Assembly: GCA_964036045.1 (NCBI GenBank)
Contig: OZ038388.1
Span: 29,533,759-29,597,758 of the forward strand
Source: Eutreptiella sp. 'Long Island Sound 2002'
Taxonomy: Eukaryota > Euglenozoa > Euglenophyceae > Eutreptiales > Eutreptiaceae
Direction of reading: 5' to 3'
DNA: 64,000 bases
A program made the translations under genes and the position numbers. The notes beneath the pieces are model-generated. The model was not told the DNA's origin and did no database searches. It was given only the letters and a program-made list of their open reading frames with translations. This document shows, one piece after another, positions 53,391-64,000 of this stretch (positions are counted from its first letter, which is position 1; every line of letters starts with the position of its first letter).

Positions 53391-55595
53391 GTGAAGACGG
53401 CGCCTGAGGCACCAGCAATGCCAGCACCTGGTGAACCTGGACCTGGACCTAGCGCTGTACCTTCGGTGCCCTTACATGGGCCAGTGGACGTGGTTGATGA
53501 TTCGCTGGAGGGACTTCAGTCGGCCTTCCGGGCCCTCTCAGTCGAGGAGGTGGACACCAACCCTGTGAAGAGAAAGAGGGAGAGAGAGAAGGATGCAGGG
53601 GAAAGCATGGCAGACGAAGGAGTAGACCATGAGCACGACCCGACGATTGAGTCGACCTTCGAGGGCGCACCAAGTGCCTCTGGCTTCCACGCATCAGCCT
53701 CTCCTACAACCACCACACTTTTAACTCCAGACCCAGCCGCTGCAACATCCACACCCATAACCACCCCGCCTATGGCTGAGGGCACAGGCTTTACTGGTAT
53801 GCCTACCTACCCTGCCTACGGTGTGGACCCATGTACCACTGCGTTTCAGGAGGCAACTACTGCCAGTGAGCCAGTGGCCTCCAGTTCTGCGCCGCGATGG
53901 TATGCGGCTGACTATCACCATCCTCTACCCGCTACGGGAGCGTATGTGGATGTTCCTGGGTATGTCACCTTGAGTGGGCTAAGGAGAGGCCCTGAGTCAT
54001 GCGGGAGCAGAAGTAGAGGATCGGGGAGATCCTCCAACAGGACCGTGACGCGGTCGGAGATCAATGAGGCACTCCGAGGAGCCACTTCTAAAATTGTTGG
54101 GAATCTCACTCAAGAGAATCGGGCTAAACTGGAGCCCCTGATTCCCCCCGAAGTGTCACCTACCGTCCTGAGAGTTTCACCCCACCGGAGACAAGCCAAC
54201 CATCTGGTGGCGGGGTTGACAAACACCCTGGGGAGCCTGAGGAGCCGACCGATGCCGACCCCTGCAGTGATACCGAGAAGCCCTTTCATACCATTAACGG
54301 CCCAGCCTCCCTACAGCCACGTGGGGAATTCCACGAGAGCCGAGCTGGACCGGCTAGTGCTGACAGCCCTGAGGGCAATGGTTGACGTGGAGCCCTATGG
54401 CTCTAGTGACCTGGGCGGAGACCCCTCTGACGATGAGCCGCCGTCCATGACTTCTGCTTCGCCCTCGGAAGACGACGACCCTGAGGACCCCGAGAACCCA
54501 AGTGGGCGGAAGAAGAAGAAGAAGAGGAAGACCAGGCGCCCTGAGGGACGCAGGTCTCAGGAGGCTAAGGCCATTGCCACCTCCAAGATCGTGGTCAACT
54601 TGCCTGAGTTCACAGGCAAGGATCTCAGCAAGTTTGCTGAGAATCTTGGTCCGTTCCTCCGAATGACTGGCCAAACCCATGCTAGTGGGCGAGTCAAGTG
54701 TGATCTGCTCCTGCAGTGCTGCAAGACCAAGTACCTGGAGCAGCAGGTCCAGCAGATCGTGACTAAGTCCGCCACCTTTGCAGACGTGTTGGTTGCCTTG
54801 GAGAGGCAGTACCCTACCTACGAAACCGACCTCTCCATCAGGGCCGACATCCAGAACCTGGCCGTGCTGCCCAACAACCCCAAACCTGCCAGGGTCTCTG
54901 AGCTACTGGCTGACCTGGATCACTGGGCTGGACGACTGACGCCCGGTTCCTACAGCAGCGACGACCTGCTTTTTTGGTTGGTGGCTAAGCTCCCTCGGGA
55001 GCTGTGGGACAAGTGCCGGTCAACGGCAGAGCGCAAGGCTAGAGTCCTCAACTACGAGGATTTGTCTGTGTTACTCCTGGAGCTGGCACTGGAGAAAGAA
55101 AGCGACCAGCACCTGAACGCCTACCGTCCTGGAGGAGGAGGCTCTGGAAGCCATGGCAAAGGGTACCCAGGACCCAGACCCGGACAGGGGACTACCCCCA
55201 AGCACGGCCGTATCATGGACAATGTCAAGGAGCTCTTCTGGTTTGACGCCAGAGATTAGCATGGCCAACTGCAGCACGCCCCTGACTGCGAGCAGCGAGA
55301 CTGCTTCGTAGTCCAAGGGAAAAAGCAGGAGACCAACACCAGCGCCAAGGCGAAGATGCCGGATCACTACAGGTGTACTATCACCTGTGCCCTCTTTGGG
55401 AAGAGGAAGCACTACGAAGATGAGTGCTACCACAAGCAGCGCCTGTCGGTGAAGCTGAAGGGCGACAATCCTAGCAAAGGCTCTGGCAAGGGAGGTGGCA
55501 AGGGCAACAGCAACGACTCCGGCAAGGGCAAGTCGAAAGGACGTGGAAAAGGACAAGACAAGAACCAAAGTGGACGAGGAGGAGGCGCTATGTAA
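53391..55595 (+). pseudogene. Ty3/gypsy gag (G3)
   Basis: Opens at 53391 (MKTAPEAPAM) and runs 622 codons to a TAG at 55257-55259, then continues in frame to 55595. It preserves what G2 lost: the uninterrupted N-terminal region with GSRSRGSGRSSNRTVTRSEI, and SYSSDDLLFWLVAKLPRELW where G2 is shifted. Core: NLPEFTGKDLSKFAENLGPF and ALERQYPTYETDLSI. The zinc knuckle has lost its second Cys (CALFGKRKHYEDEC) after the stop. The last codons before 55591 are gag; the final few fall in the next LTR. Confidence 0.85.
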
Positions 55596-55880
55596 GTGCG
55601 GCTAACCCCCATCTGCTCAGATTTTCACTGATCTAACCCAGATTGGCTACATTTTGGTCATTTTCTTTGCTTCGGCGGAATCGCCGCCTCGCAGCTCAGT
55701 CTCAGGATATTTCCTATATATTTCTGATATGCCGGATTTGATTCCGCGGTCCATTCCCCGTAAATCCGCCGCGTTCCGATCATTTAGCTGGAATCGCCAT
55801 TTGCCGCTGACGCGCGCTCGCGGGCCAGATCGGCCAAACTTTTTTACATAATCGGATTTATTTAAATCTTTTCAGACAGA
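55591..55880 (+). repeat. Putative 5' LTR of G4
   Basis: Begins TGTAAGTGCGGC after the G3 break. A TATA-like CTATATATTT lies near 55710. The end is not determinable without the 3' LTR; I place it near 55880, where CAGACAGATA precedes TGGACACTCAG, a possible primer-binding site. Confidence 0.45.
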
Positions 55881-55960
55881 TATGGACACTCAGATGTGCA
55901 TAGAATAATCCGCGTCAATTTTCTTCATAGACTGGGATTTTCTGCCGGACCACAATCAGC

Positions 55961-58900
55961 ATGGACCTTGCTTCAGTTGTTGCTGCTCTCGCCTCCGTTG
56001 GTGTTCGAGTATCCGGTTCTACCCCCAATAACAACGTCCAGGGAGACTCCTCGCGTGCCTGCCCCACTGGTCTTGCCGGCCCCGAGCCCTCCGGCACAAA
56101 CATCGACCCAGGGCAGCAATTTCATGGTAGCAGAGGCTACCTGAATGTTGTTCCTTTGGTGTCCCAACCACAGTTAGCTCCCCAGTACGGCCCCGTAGAC
56201 TCCGCCGCCCCTGGAGAAGTAACCATTACGTTGCCCTGGTGCTGTGCGAACGAGGCCTTGAAGGGAATGCCTTGCGCTAGCCCAAGCTGCCCAAGAAGGG
56301 CACAAATCAGCAGCTGTGGGGACCCAAATCATCCCAATCCCAGTCGAAATTGGCCATCAAGCAGCTGGAATCTCCCAGCCTACGACGATGGCAACGCTCC
56401 GGTAGACCTTACGGAGCTGGCAGGTACCCACATTCCCTACCAATGTCCCACATTCGAGACCATCGAAGCCGACATTGACGACATTGAGATGGGTGGTCCA
56501 GGTGAGGTACCTAACTACAATCGACCAGCCTCTTGGGCACAATTGGACAACCATTTGTCTTCAGAAGTGACCCGTAACCTTCAGAGCCTTGAGGCCCTTT
56601 GTCTATTAGCTACGTCTAAGCTGATCGGACAAGAAAGAATCGCCTCTGATTTTTTATTCGAATATTTTTTCCTTCTTCAAGAAGAAATTAATACCAGGAT
56701 GTGGTGGCGTTCTCAAGAAGAAGACTCTTTTGCCATTTTTTTGCAGATCTGGGAGGCAAGTCCCTTCCCGAAGGAGAAGACCAAGGCACCTGTTGCCGGG
56801 CCCTCCGCCCCTCATCCCCCTGTTTCCATTCGCGACGATCTAGCCGCCGCGGTTGAGGAAGGAATTTTAGAGGCAGCCAGGCAGGCAAGTCTGGAAATTA
56901 GGGCTGAAGGAGCTCCCCAAGTGGACTCCTGGCTGCGAACCACTGAGATTAGCGGTCCGACAGCCTGCTCAGGCCCTTCAGGACACGGTATGTACTGTCC
57001 TGCCGACTGCTCTTGCAGATCCCAGCGAGATACTGAGCTTCAATTGCTCAAAGATCAAATGCAACTCATCATTCAAACGCTTGGAATTAAAGATCTTTTC
57101 AAGACGCACATGCGATCTGAGGGCGCATCATCGGTGGAACAAGCAACAGAACCGTCGGAGGAGTCGACAGAAATTTTTTCAATTGCTCCTTCGGTGGACT
57201 CCAAGACCACCGATGCAAGGATCAGCAGGACCAAACTAAAGGAAAGGGTTACAATCTCTCGATCTCAGAGTAGGACGGCGAAGGCTAGGACTGAGGCTCA
57301 GAATGCCAAGCGAACTGCCTCCCGTACTGCCCCTCCTGCTGCTGATTCCAATGCATTAGCCCAGCTGTTGCTCGCCCAGACCCTCGCCGGAGCTGGTGTG
57401 GCGAATGATGCCGCCAAGGTGTCTGCCATTACGGCCGGTGTTGGGCTGGATTCGCTCCTTAATCCCACTTCATTGCGACTTCGTCAGGTTGCCAAGCAAC
57501 CGAAGTATAATGGGAACCCCAGACGTTGGCCTCAGTTCCAACGGGAATTTAAACTGTGGGTTAAGACTCAAAAACTCCAAGATGATCAGTTCCTGATGGC
57601 CCTCTTGGACTGCCTTGAGGGAGCGCCGGCCAACACTTGGCTCAGGACCTGGAGTGATCGTGAGGATTCAAGTTCCCCTCTTACCTTTGATGAGGTGTGG
57701 GAACAGTTGGAGGTACGTGGATCCCGGCTGCCAGAGGACCATTACCACCAGATGTTGAAGAATTTTCCTTCATTCTCTCGACTGATCTTGCACGAAGTGC
57801 AAGACAAGAGACAGCGCTTCTGGAATTTAGTGGAAGAGTCTGAACATTCAGGCGAAAAATTTTCTAGTGCTGAGCTGAAAAATTTGATTTTTGACAAGAT
57901 CCCCTCCGAAACTGCCGCCACCCTTCGGAATAAACAGTCCGAAGAAAAGGTCAAGACCTGGTGGGCGGAGGTCGAAGGCTTTGATGCCTCGGCCAACAGG
58001 TTTACGGTCAGGGAGGCACTTCAAAAGTGCTCCCCCACGTCGTTTTCCAAGGTGAAATTCACTGAAAACACGTGGAAAATCAAGTTTAATGAACACGAGG
58101 ATCGGGACTTGTTTGTCCAAGTCCTCAATAGGGGAGAAAGCTACCATGGCACTCGCTTGAAGGCCAGGAACTGGGTGTTTTCGTTCACCCCGAAGGAATT
58201 GTGGGAAGAGGTTGAGCGGCTCGCTGACGCCGCCAATCAAAATTTCCATGAGGGTCTTGGGGGAAACAAGAATACCCAGCAAAACACCCAAAATGGGGCC
58301 CAAAAGGGCAACAAAAAGGTGAATGACACCCGGAATGTTCAGGATCACTGTAGCATCTGTCTTCTTTTAGGTTCTACGAACCGAGCTAAGTCGCATTCTA
58401 CTGGTAATCACCGATGGTCTCCTTACGATCACAAGGTGATTGGTGAAAATATCAGTAATCCTCAGAATTCAGACAGGAATGACAGACAGGTGCATGGTGG
58501 AAAGGGGGGAAAGGGTAATCCGACCCCCTCCGGTGGAAACAAAAATACTGGAGGCCCTGGCGGGTCCCAAGGCAAAGGAAATCGGACTCCATCCGGCTCC
58601 GGTGGGCAGCCGAACGGTCAGACAAACCCCAATGGCAACGCCGGAGGCGGAAATCGAAATCCAGGCCAAACCCCTCAATCCGGTACAAACAAAGGAAATG
58701 CTCCAGGATCACAGGGTAAAGGTAAGGGAAATCCTTCGGGAACCCCTTTCTCTGGTAAGGGCAGAGGGCGTGGCGACGGTGGAGGTCCATCATCCGGCGG
58801 CCGTGGCCGTGGACGTGGAAAGGGCAACCATCGTGTGGATCAGGTCTCAGGTGCAGATCAGGTGTCCGATGCGGATCGAGATTACGTTGAAAATGCCTTG

Positions 58901-58993
58901 AATCCAGCGGATGATCCATTCCAAGAGGAGTGGGTCGACGAATCAGGGTGTGTTCACAACGTTAACGCAAACACTGGAGGTCAGAACGCCTAG
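55961..58993 (+). CDS. Ty3/gypsy gag (G4)
   Basis: 1010 codons from ATG 55961 to TAG 58991-58993. About 450 residues of N-terminal sequence with an acidic and a Lys/Arg/Ala-rich section precede a capsid-like core (residues about 505-690): QPKYNGNPRRWPQFQREFKL, ANTWLRTW, FDEVWEQLE, the retrotransposon-gag pattern. At residue 797 CSIC with later His residues may form a zinc-binding site, though not a standard CCHC knuckle. The last 170 residues are Gly/Asn/Lys-rich with RGRG repeats, suited to RNA binding. Longer than most Ty3 gags. The same frame continues into pol beyond the UAG. Confidence 0.85.
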   Translation: MDLASVVAALASVGVRVSGSTPNNNVQGDSSRACPTGLAGPEPSGTNIDPGQQFHGSRGYLNVVPLVSQPQLAPQYGPVDSAAPGEVTITLPWCCANEALKGMPCASPSCPRRAQISSCGDPNHPNPSRNWPSSSWNLPAYDDGNAPVDLTELAGTHIPYQCPTFETIEADIDDIEMGGPGEVPNYNRPASWAQLDNHLSSEVTRNLQSLEALCLLATSKLIGQERIASDFLFEYFFLLQEEINTRMWWRSQEEDSFAIFLQIWEASPFPKEKTKAPVAGPSAPHPPVSIRDDLAAAVEEGILEAARQASLEIRAEGAPQVDSWLRTTEISGPTACSGPSGHGMYCPADCSCRSQRDTELQLLKDQMQLIIQTLGIKDLFKTHMRSEGASSVEQATEPSEESTEIFSIAPSVDSKTTDARISRTKLKERVTISRSQSRTAKARTEAQNAKRTASRTAPPAADSNALAQLLLAQTLAGAGVANDAAKVSAITAGVGLDSLLNPTSLRLRQVAKQPKYNGNPRRWPQFQREFKLWVKTQKLQDDQFLMALLDCLEGAPANTWLRTWSDREDSSSPLTFDEVWEQLEVRGSRLPEDHYHQMLKNFPSFSRLILHEVQDKRQRFWNLVEESEHSGEKFSSAELKNLIFDKIPSETAATLRNKQSEEKVKTWWAEVEGFDASANRFTVREALQKCSPTSFSKVKFTENTWKIKFNEHEDRDLFVQVLNRGESYHGTRLKARNWVFSFTPKELWEEVERLADAANQNFHEGLGGNKNTQQNTQNGAQKGNKKVNDTRNVQDHCSICLLLGSTNRAKSHSTGNHRWSPYDHKVIGENISNPQNSDRNDRQVHGGKGGKGNPTPSGGNKNTGGPGGSQGKGNRTPSGSGGQPNGQTNPNGNAGGGNRNPGQTPQSGTNKGNAPGSQGKGKGNPSGTPFSGKGRGRGDGGGPSSGGRGRGRGKGNHRVDQVSGADQVSDADRDYVENALNPADDPFQEEWVDESGCVHNVNANTGGQNA
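58991..58993 (+). other. In-frame UAG between gag and pol (G4)
   Basis: gag ends GCC-TAG-GGG-AGC and the pol frame continues in the same register without another stop. G after the UAG and a purine-rich downstream resemble leaky stop contexts of gammaretroviruses. Readthrough is inference; a point mutation in a fused polyprotein is the alternative. Confidence 0.5.
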
Positions 58994-61900
58994 GGGAGCC
59001 ACGAAAATCGCCCCTCCCCAGGCGATTTCAGGCATGATCCCCAGATTCCAGATCGACCATTACTTGATGTAGGGTCGCTTGTCTCCTCTCCCCTGGATCC
59101 GGCAGCGGATCCTTCTGTTGTAGTGGACGAGGTTGGTGTACAGTCCAAGCACAGGGCCCGTCAGTTCGTCACAAAGCTGTGGGTCTCTGATTGCAAGGGA
59201 AATTTCCATCTCGCCACTTGTTTGTGTGACAATGGATCAGAGGTAAATCTCCAATCCAATTCTTTCTTACCAGACGACTGCGTGTTTGAGTCGCCTCATC
59301 CTGTTACCCTCGAGGGAGTTTCTGGACATTCTCTCGCAGGTGGGCAACGCGGTTGTTATATATCAACTCATTTGGTCGCTCAAGACCTTTGGGAAGAGCA
59401 AAATGTGGAAGAAGTTGTCCTTAAGGATGACTACTTCTATCGTGCCGACATAAAGTATGACCTTTACTTGGGCCATCCTTGGCTTCGCAAGAACAGGGTA
59501 GCGCCCGTAGGTCATCGTCGTTGTTTTTTGCTGGAGTCAGGACCCTTGGAGCGTCCTGAATTTCGTTTTTTGCACGCAGGGTTTAAAAGTGAAGAAGAAT
59601 TTTTGAAGCAAAAAGTTACACCAAACTTTGGTGAAGATGTCACCATTGCAGAGGTGAATGGGAGTGCCGATTACTCCCGAGAGTTAGAATGTCTTCGTAG
59701 GGACTCTCAGCCACGACGCCCTTCGCGCTGGCACTCTTCATCCTACAGAGTTGTCGACAAATGGCGCGATGCAATTTGTGAATATTTTCATGAACACCAT
59801 TCCTTTTGGCCACAGTATGATGCCTTTGCTAACCGCGAGAACAAGCGCTTTGACAAGCACTTTCGCGACGCTTGGACCCATAAATGGGACAAGAAGTTAT
59901 GGATTAATCCTCCGTTTCACTTAATCCAGCAGGTCATCCACAAAATCAAGCAAGATAAAACCCAGGCGATTTTAGTTGTGCCCTTGTGGGACGACAAACC
60001 TTGGTTTCAGGAATTACAGGACATTTGTGTAGATTACATCGAACTTCCCAGGAAGATTAAGCTGTATGCCAGGGACGACACAGGTCCCCTGCCACAGCGG
60101 TCCTGGAGTTCGCTTGCATTCCTGGTGGATGGAAAGCTTTCTGACTCTAATTCTGCTGATTCTGGTACTGATTCTTGTGTTGGGTCTGAATCTGAGGTTG
60201 AGCGTGGTACTGATGATGAATCTATTTTTTCTGATTTTTGTCCGTCAGATACCCAAGGTGATCCAACGACAAATGGATCCGCCTCGCCTCCCTCTTCCCC
60301 AATACGATCGACATCGAAAAGAATCTTCAGTGCACGGGCGAAGAAAAATTCCAAATCGCGCCGCAAATTCAGAGTTTTTTATGAAAAACCCCCTGTGGAA
60401 GCTTTCATGGATCCTTTCGAGGAGCTGGATCACGAAGAGAATCTCTGGGATTTCGACACACGACCCACCTATCTTCAAGAGGCAGTTGATACGGACCTGT
60501 TTAGGGACATCCGTAAGAAGATTCTTCCTGCCAAAGCCGAAGAAGTCGCCAAGGTTTTTTCGACAGTAATTCCGGGCGATCAGGTGGACACTGAATTGTG
60601 TTCCAAGTCAAGAGAAAAGATTTTTGAGGAACGGAAGGACACAACTCTTTCGGGGAAGTTGATCAAAGAGCCCCCTGTCCGTGGGCAGTTCGGTGAAGCC
60701 TTCATCGAGCTTCGTGAAGGGTACAAGGCGAAAAAACAGCGCCCTTATGAGAACCATGGACATAAACATGAGATCCTCAGAAAAATCATCGAGAGAAATC
60801 TCAGGGAATTTGCTTGGCTTGAGGGTTGTATGACCAGCGAATGGTGCTGTGCACCCTTCACAGTCCCGAAGCCGCCGCCTGCAGACCAGAACACCATTGA
60901 TGGTTGGCGAATGGTTGTTGATTTTCGCAATCTCAACGCCGAAACCAAGGCGGATTCACACCCCCTGCCCCTCATTGAGGAGGAAATCGCCAAGAGGGCA
61001 AGAGGTCGTTTGTTTTCGGTGCTGGATCTCCGTCACGGCTTTCACCAAATGCCGTTGAGGAAGGACAGCCGACCTCTCACCTGTATGTGCACGCCATGTG
61101 GCCCAGTCCAATGGACGGTCATGCCCATGGGCCTGAAGAATGCCCCTTCGTTTTTTCAAAGAATGATGGAAGATGTGCTTTTTTCAGCTCATCCTGAGCT
61201 TCGTGCCTTCGTGAGCGTGTACATAGATGACATAATCATCGCGACGGAAGGGGAGGGACTGACCGAAGCTGAGCTGGTGGCCCTACATGAGAAGCAGCTG
61301 AACCAAGTTTTGGACATTCTTGATGCCAATCAGCTGATTTGTGGGCCAAAGAAGGGAAAATTATTTTTAAAATCAGTCGAATTTTGTGGTTCTCTCCTAG
61401 AGAATGGCACTCGACGACCCAGTCCAGGGAAGCTCGTCGCTATTCAGAAGTGGAAGCGCCCTGAGACGATCACGGAGTTGAGAGGATTCCTGGGTTGTTG
61501 CAATTTTTATCACACTTTTGTGCCAAATTATGCCAAATTTGCTGCCCCCCTCACTGAATTATTGAAGGTAGGGAGAGATGCGGGCAAGGCAGGTTCAAAG
61601 GTTCGTGTCAAGTGGACTGACGAGTGCGAGGAGGCCTTCCATCACTTGAAGGCGGCCCTCTGCGAAGTCGCCACGTTGCATGTGCCCCAATTTGACCGAC
61701 CCTTCTACATTAGAACCGACGCTTCTAGGTACGCGATCGGAGCTGTCCTTGAACAGGTTGATGAGACCACCGGCGATCATTACCCTCTTGCATTTTGGTC
61801 TCGGAAGCTAGCCCCACGCCAAATGCAATGGTCGCCGCGTGAGCAAGAAACGTACGCCATAATCTGCGCTCTAAAAAAGTACCAATCGTGGGTTGGCACC

Positions 61901-64000
61901 AATCGAGTCGAGGTCCTGACGGATCATCGATCTCTGGAGTATTGGGCCACCGAACACATTGATATTGTCGCGAGCCCAGCTGGTCGACGGGCCAGATGGC
62001 ACGAATTTCTCTCTCTGTTTGACCTCCATGTGTCGTATTTGCCTGGAAAACACAACACGGTAGCGGATGCTCTGAGCCGATGGGCTTACCCCGCCTCAGA
62101 GGGGCTGCAAAGTACCAACATCCATGGTACGGAGCAGGACCGCCATGTAATAATCGAGTGGGATCAAGAAGAAAAGAAACTCATTCGACGTGCATGTATG
62201 CAGTGCGCTGTTAAACAGCACGCATTACCGTGCCATGACATCACGGCCATCTCAGATCCGGCGCATGCTCATGAGATCTGCACCAAAACACTGAAAGTCG
62301 TGGAAAAGGTCACCGATCCCTCCTCAGGGAGTGTGAAACGGTTTGACTATACCCGACGAGTAAGTCGATTTCGGTTGATCCAGGGCATTAAGCGTCGAGA
62401 TCCGGCCAAAACTCCACCCCTGCCTAAAGATTCCCTGATAATCCGTGACTGGACGTCCGATTACCTGCAGGATCCCATGTTTAAAGAGGTCTTTGGAAAT
62501 CTCAAATCCAAAGATGCTCACAAGGATGGGATTTTTCCTGAGTATTCGTTGGATGGGGGGAAGCTGTGGATGGAGGGTAAATTGTGCGTGCCAGACGCCC
62601 TGGCCCCCCGAGTGTTAAACTGGTGGCACAAATGGGAGTCCCCCCACGCACATGGCCGTCGACTGTGGTCGATGATTAAACATAGGTTGTTTGGCTCACG
62701 GCTATATACTCACTGCATGAAAGTAGCCGCCGGATGTGCCCAATGTGCTGTCTCGACACCCCCCAGCGCGAAGAAGCACGGCCATCTGAGGCCTCATCCT
62801 ATTCCGGAGCGCCTCTTTAACAGAGTCACCAGTGATTTCTTCTATCTCGGTGAACTCGATGACGAAGAGTGCCATTGGACTAACAAAAAAGTCAATGGTG
62901 TGCTCCTTATTCAGTGCCGTCATTCCGGCTACATGCAGGTGTTGCTTTGCAACATCGAGTCGATGACTGGCAAGGCTGCCGCCAAATGGTGCGCGCAGAC
63001 CTGGATGGGAGGTTGGGACGTCCCATCCGAGGTGGTTACGGACTCAGGCAAAGAGTACACCTCCGAATGGTGGAGAGAATTATGTGCTCGCCTTGGAATC
63101 CACCACCTCAGGTGTGAAATCCACTCGCATCGAGCACTGCCTGGCGAAAGAGCCGGCCGCTCTATAATCAATATGCTTCGTAAGGAGCTCGCGAGTGAGA
63201 AGGATTTCCACTGGCTCGAAGTTCTCTTCGCATTGCTTCGCCGTTACCACAACACGCCTTTGTACCATGGCCTTTCTCCAAATGAAATTGTCTTTGGACG
63301 AAAGAAGTGTTGGTGGAACATGCCGTTGAATAATCCTCGCCCCTGTAAAGATGCTTCGTTGTTTTTGGACGACGTCCAACGAGCAGATAAAACTGTGTCG
63401 AAATTAATCGAAAAGCATCAAGCTGACTGGCTTTGGGTTCAGAATCAAGGCCGAAAAAACCTCCACAATTTTGAAGTCGATGATCGAGTTTGGCTTCGAA
63501 AATCCGAAACCACCCTGGACGGAGATGACAAGCTTCTTCCCTTGTGGGAGGGGCCATTCGCTGTTACAGCGCGGCTTGGTGAGAACAGGTGGAGGATTCG
63601 TGTGGATGTCAGCAGGGAAATTGACGTTTCGGGCGATCGCCTCAAGAGAGAGATCCCCTCCCCCAAGGATCGGGTTAAACCCCTTTTTTGGACTGCGAAA
63701 CATTTGTCTGATCGGGTCATCGAAGGGGGGAAGTACGAACTCAAGAGGATTGTTGAAGCAAGACGTGACGCCAAGGGCGAATGGGAATTTCTGTGTGAGT
63801 GGAGGGGCTTTGATTCCAGTCACAACAACTGGGAACCAGCCCATTCTTTTGTCCATGGGTACACCAAGGGGTTCATCGACTTCCTCAAGAAGCACCCCGA
63901 AATTGGCGTACTCCTGACAGATTGTTTGTCGAAACCAGACAGACAAGTGGAGAGCGACGGAAAAAGACCTGTGGTGAATCGAGATCCAGCCTTTTATGGC
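58994..64000 (+). CDS. Ty3/gypsy pol polyprotein: protease, methylase-like domain, RT, RNase H, integrase, chromodomain (G4)
   Basis: Open for 1669 codons to the window edge. Protease: CLCDNGSEVNL near 59225 (DNG where DTG/DSG is usual) and DLYLGHPWLRKN. Methylase-like domain 59743-60135: YDAFANRENKRFDKHF, WINPPFHLIQQVI (NPPF at 59906-59917), ILVVPLWDDKPWF. A Ser/Asp-rich linker follows. RT: WRMVVDFRNLNAETKADSHP, FSVLDLRHGFHQM, MPMGLKNAPSFFQRMM, YIDD at 61220-61231. RNase H: FYIRTDASRYAIGAVL, SPREQETYAIICAL, VLTDHRSLEYW, HNTVADALSRW. Integrase: His/Cys finger (HKWESPHAHG, CAQC at 62733), DDE at 62834, 63041 and 63146, then PLWEGPFAV. Chromodomain 63728-63900 (EWEFLCEWRGFDSSHNNWEP). All catalytic residues except the protease Thr/Ser position look normal. 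Confidence 0.9.

Larger units (their letters stand above)
52480..55590 (+). mobile_element. Ty3/gypsy G3 (5' LTR and gag only)
   Basis: Sister of G2 in opposite orientation: LTR, primer-binding site and gag are colinear with 44314 down to about 41160. It ends at 55590, where the LTR of G4 begins within the gag tail, so pol is either displaced beyond the window or lost. Confidence 0.85.
55591..64000 (+). mobile_element. Ty3/gypsy chromodomain element G4, apparently intact, 3' end outside window
   Basis: Starts with a TG at 55591 exactly where G3 gag homology stops. Contains a 5' LTR, gag and a pol frame open to the last base of the window. It is the only element here with no inactivating lesion in any domain, so it is probably the youngest. 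3' LTR and target-site duplication cannot be checked; GCGCTA just before 55591 is the expected left copy of a duplication. Confidence 0.85.

Overview
The window is eukaryotic and consists almost entirely of nested retrotransposons. I see no ordinary single-copy host gene, rRNA, CRISPR or bacterial-type operon. The host is not identifiable with confidence: chromodomain-bearing Ty3/gypsy elements, RNase H-bearing LINEs and very G/C-rich LINEs in a more balanced background fit a large-genome protist or alga (for example an alveolate). Seven retroelement units (named G1 to G5 for Ty3/gypsy, L1 to L2 for LINEs) plus one giant-LTR element and one LINE tail are recognised.

Layout. 1-1347: 3' end of a G/C-rich LINE on + with an AAACCTC-repeat tail. 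1348-19330: degenerate Ty3/gypsy G1 on -, split by a 13.57 kb non-autonomous element (3292-16858) with two 3796 bp LTRs, a polypurine tract and no pol. 19331-49999: LINE L1 on -, split by Ty3/gypsy G2 (23382-44314). L1 reads, in its own direction, a large unknown ORF1, an ALKBH8-type AlkB ORF, a 1.3 kb region with four related hairpins, then the APE endonuclease, and beyond G2 the RT and RNase H. G2 is itself split by a 7.6 kb G/C-rich LINE-like element L2 (32630-40232), flanked by a 1.92 kb direct duplication of G2 that has the topology of a target-site duplication. 50000-52479: gag-protease remnant of G5 on -. 52480-55590: LTR and gag of G3 on +, sister to G2. 55591-64000: G4 on +, apparently intact and probably young; its pol runs off the window.

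The G elements encode gag, retropepsin, RT, RNase H, integrase and, in G2 and G4, a chromodomain. G1, G2 and G4 also carry, between protease and RT, a domain resembling the methyltransferase-like module of DIRS1-type elements; only G4 keeps an NPPF motif. G2 and G5 place gag and protease in overlapping frames (+1), whereas G4 has gag and pol in one frame separated by a single UAG. The LTRs of G2 and G3 contain an 89 nt tRNA-like sequence with box A, box B and a UUU anticodon loop.

Relative age from nesting: G1 is older than the giant-LTR element; G5 is older than or equal to L1; L1 is older than G2; G2 is older than L2; G3 was cut by G4. The most novel features are the AlkB-carrying LINE, the tRNA-like module inside LTRs, the giant-LTR element and the multi-ORF G/C-rich LINE with its kilobase-scale duplication.
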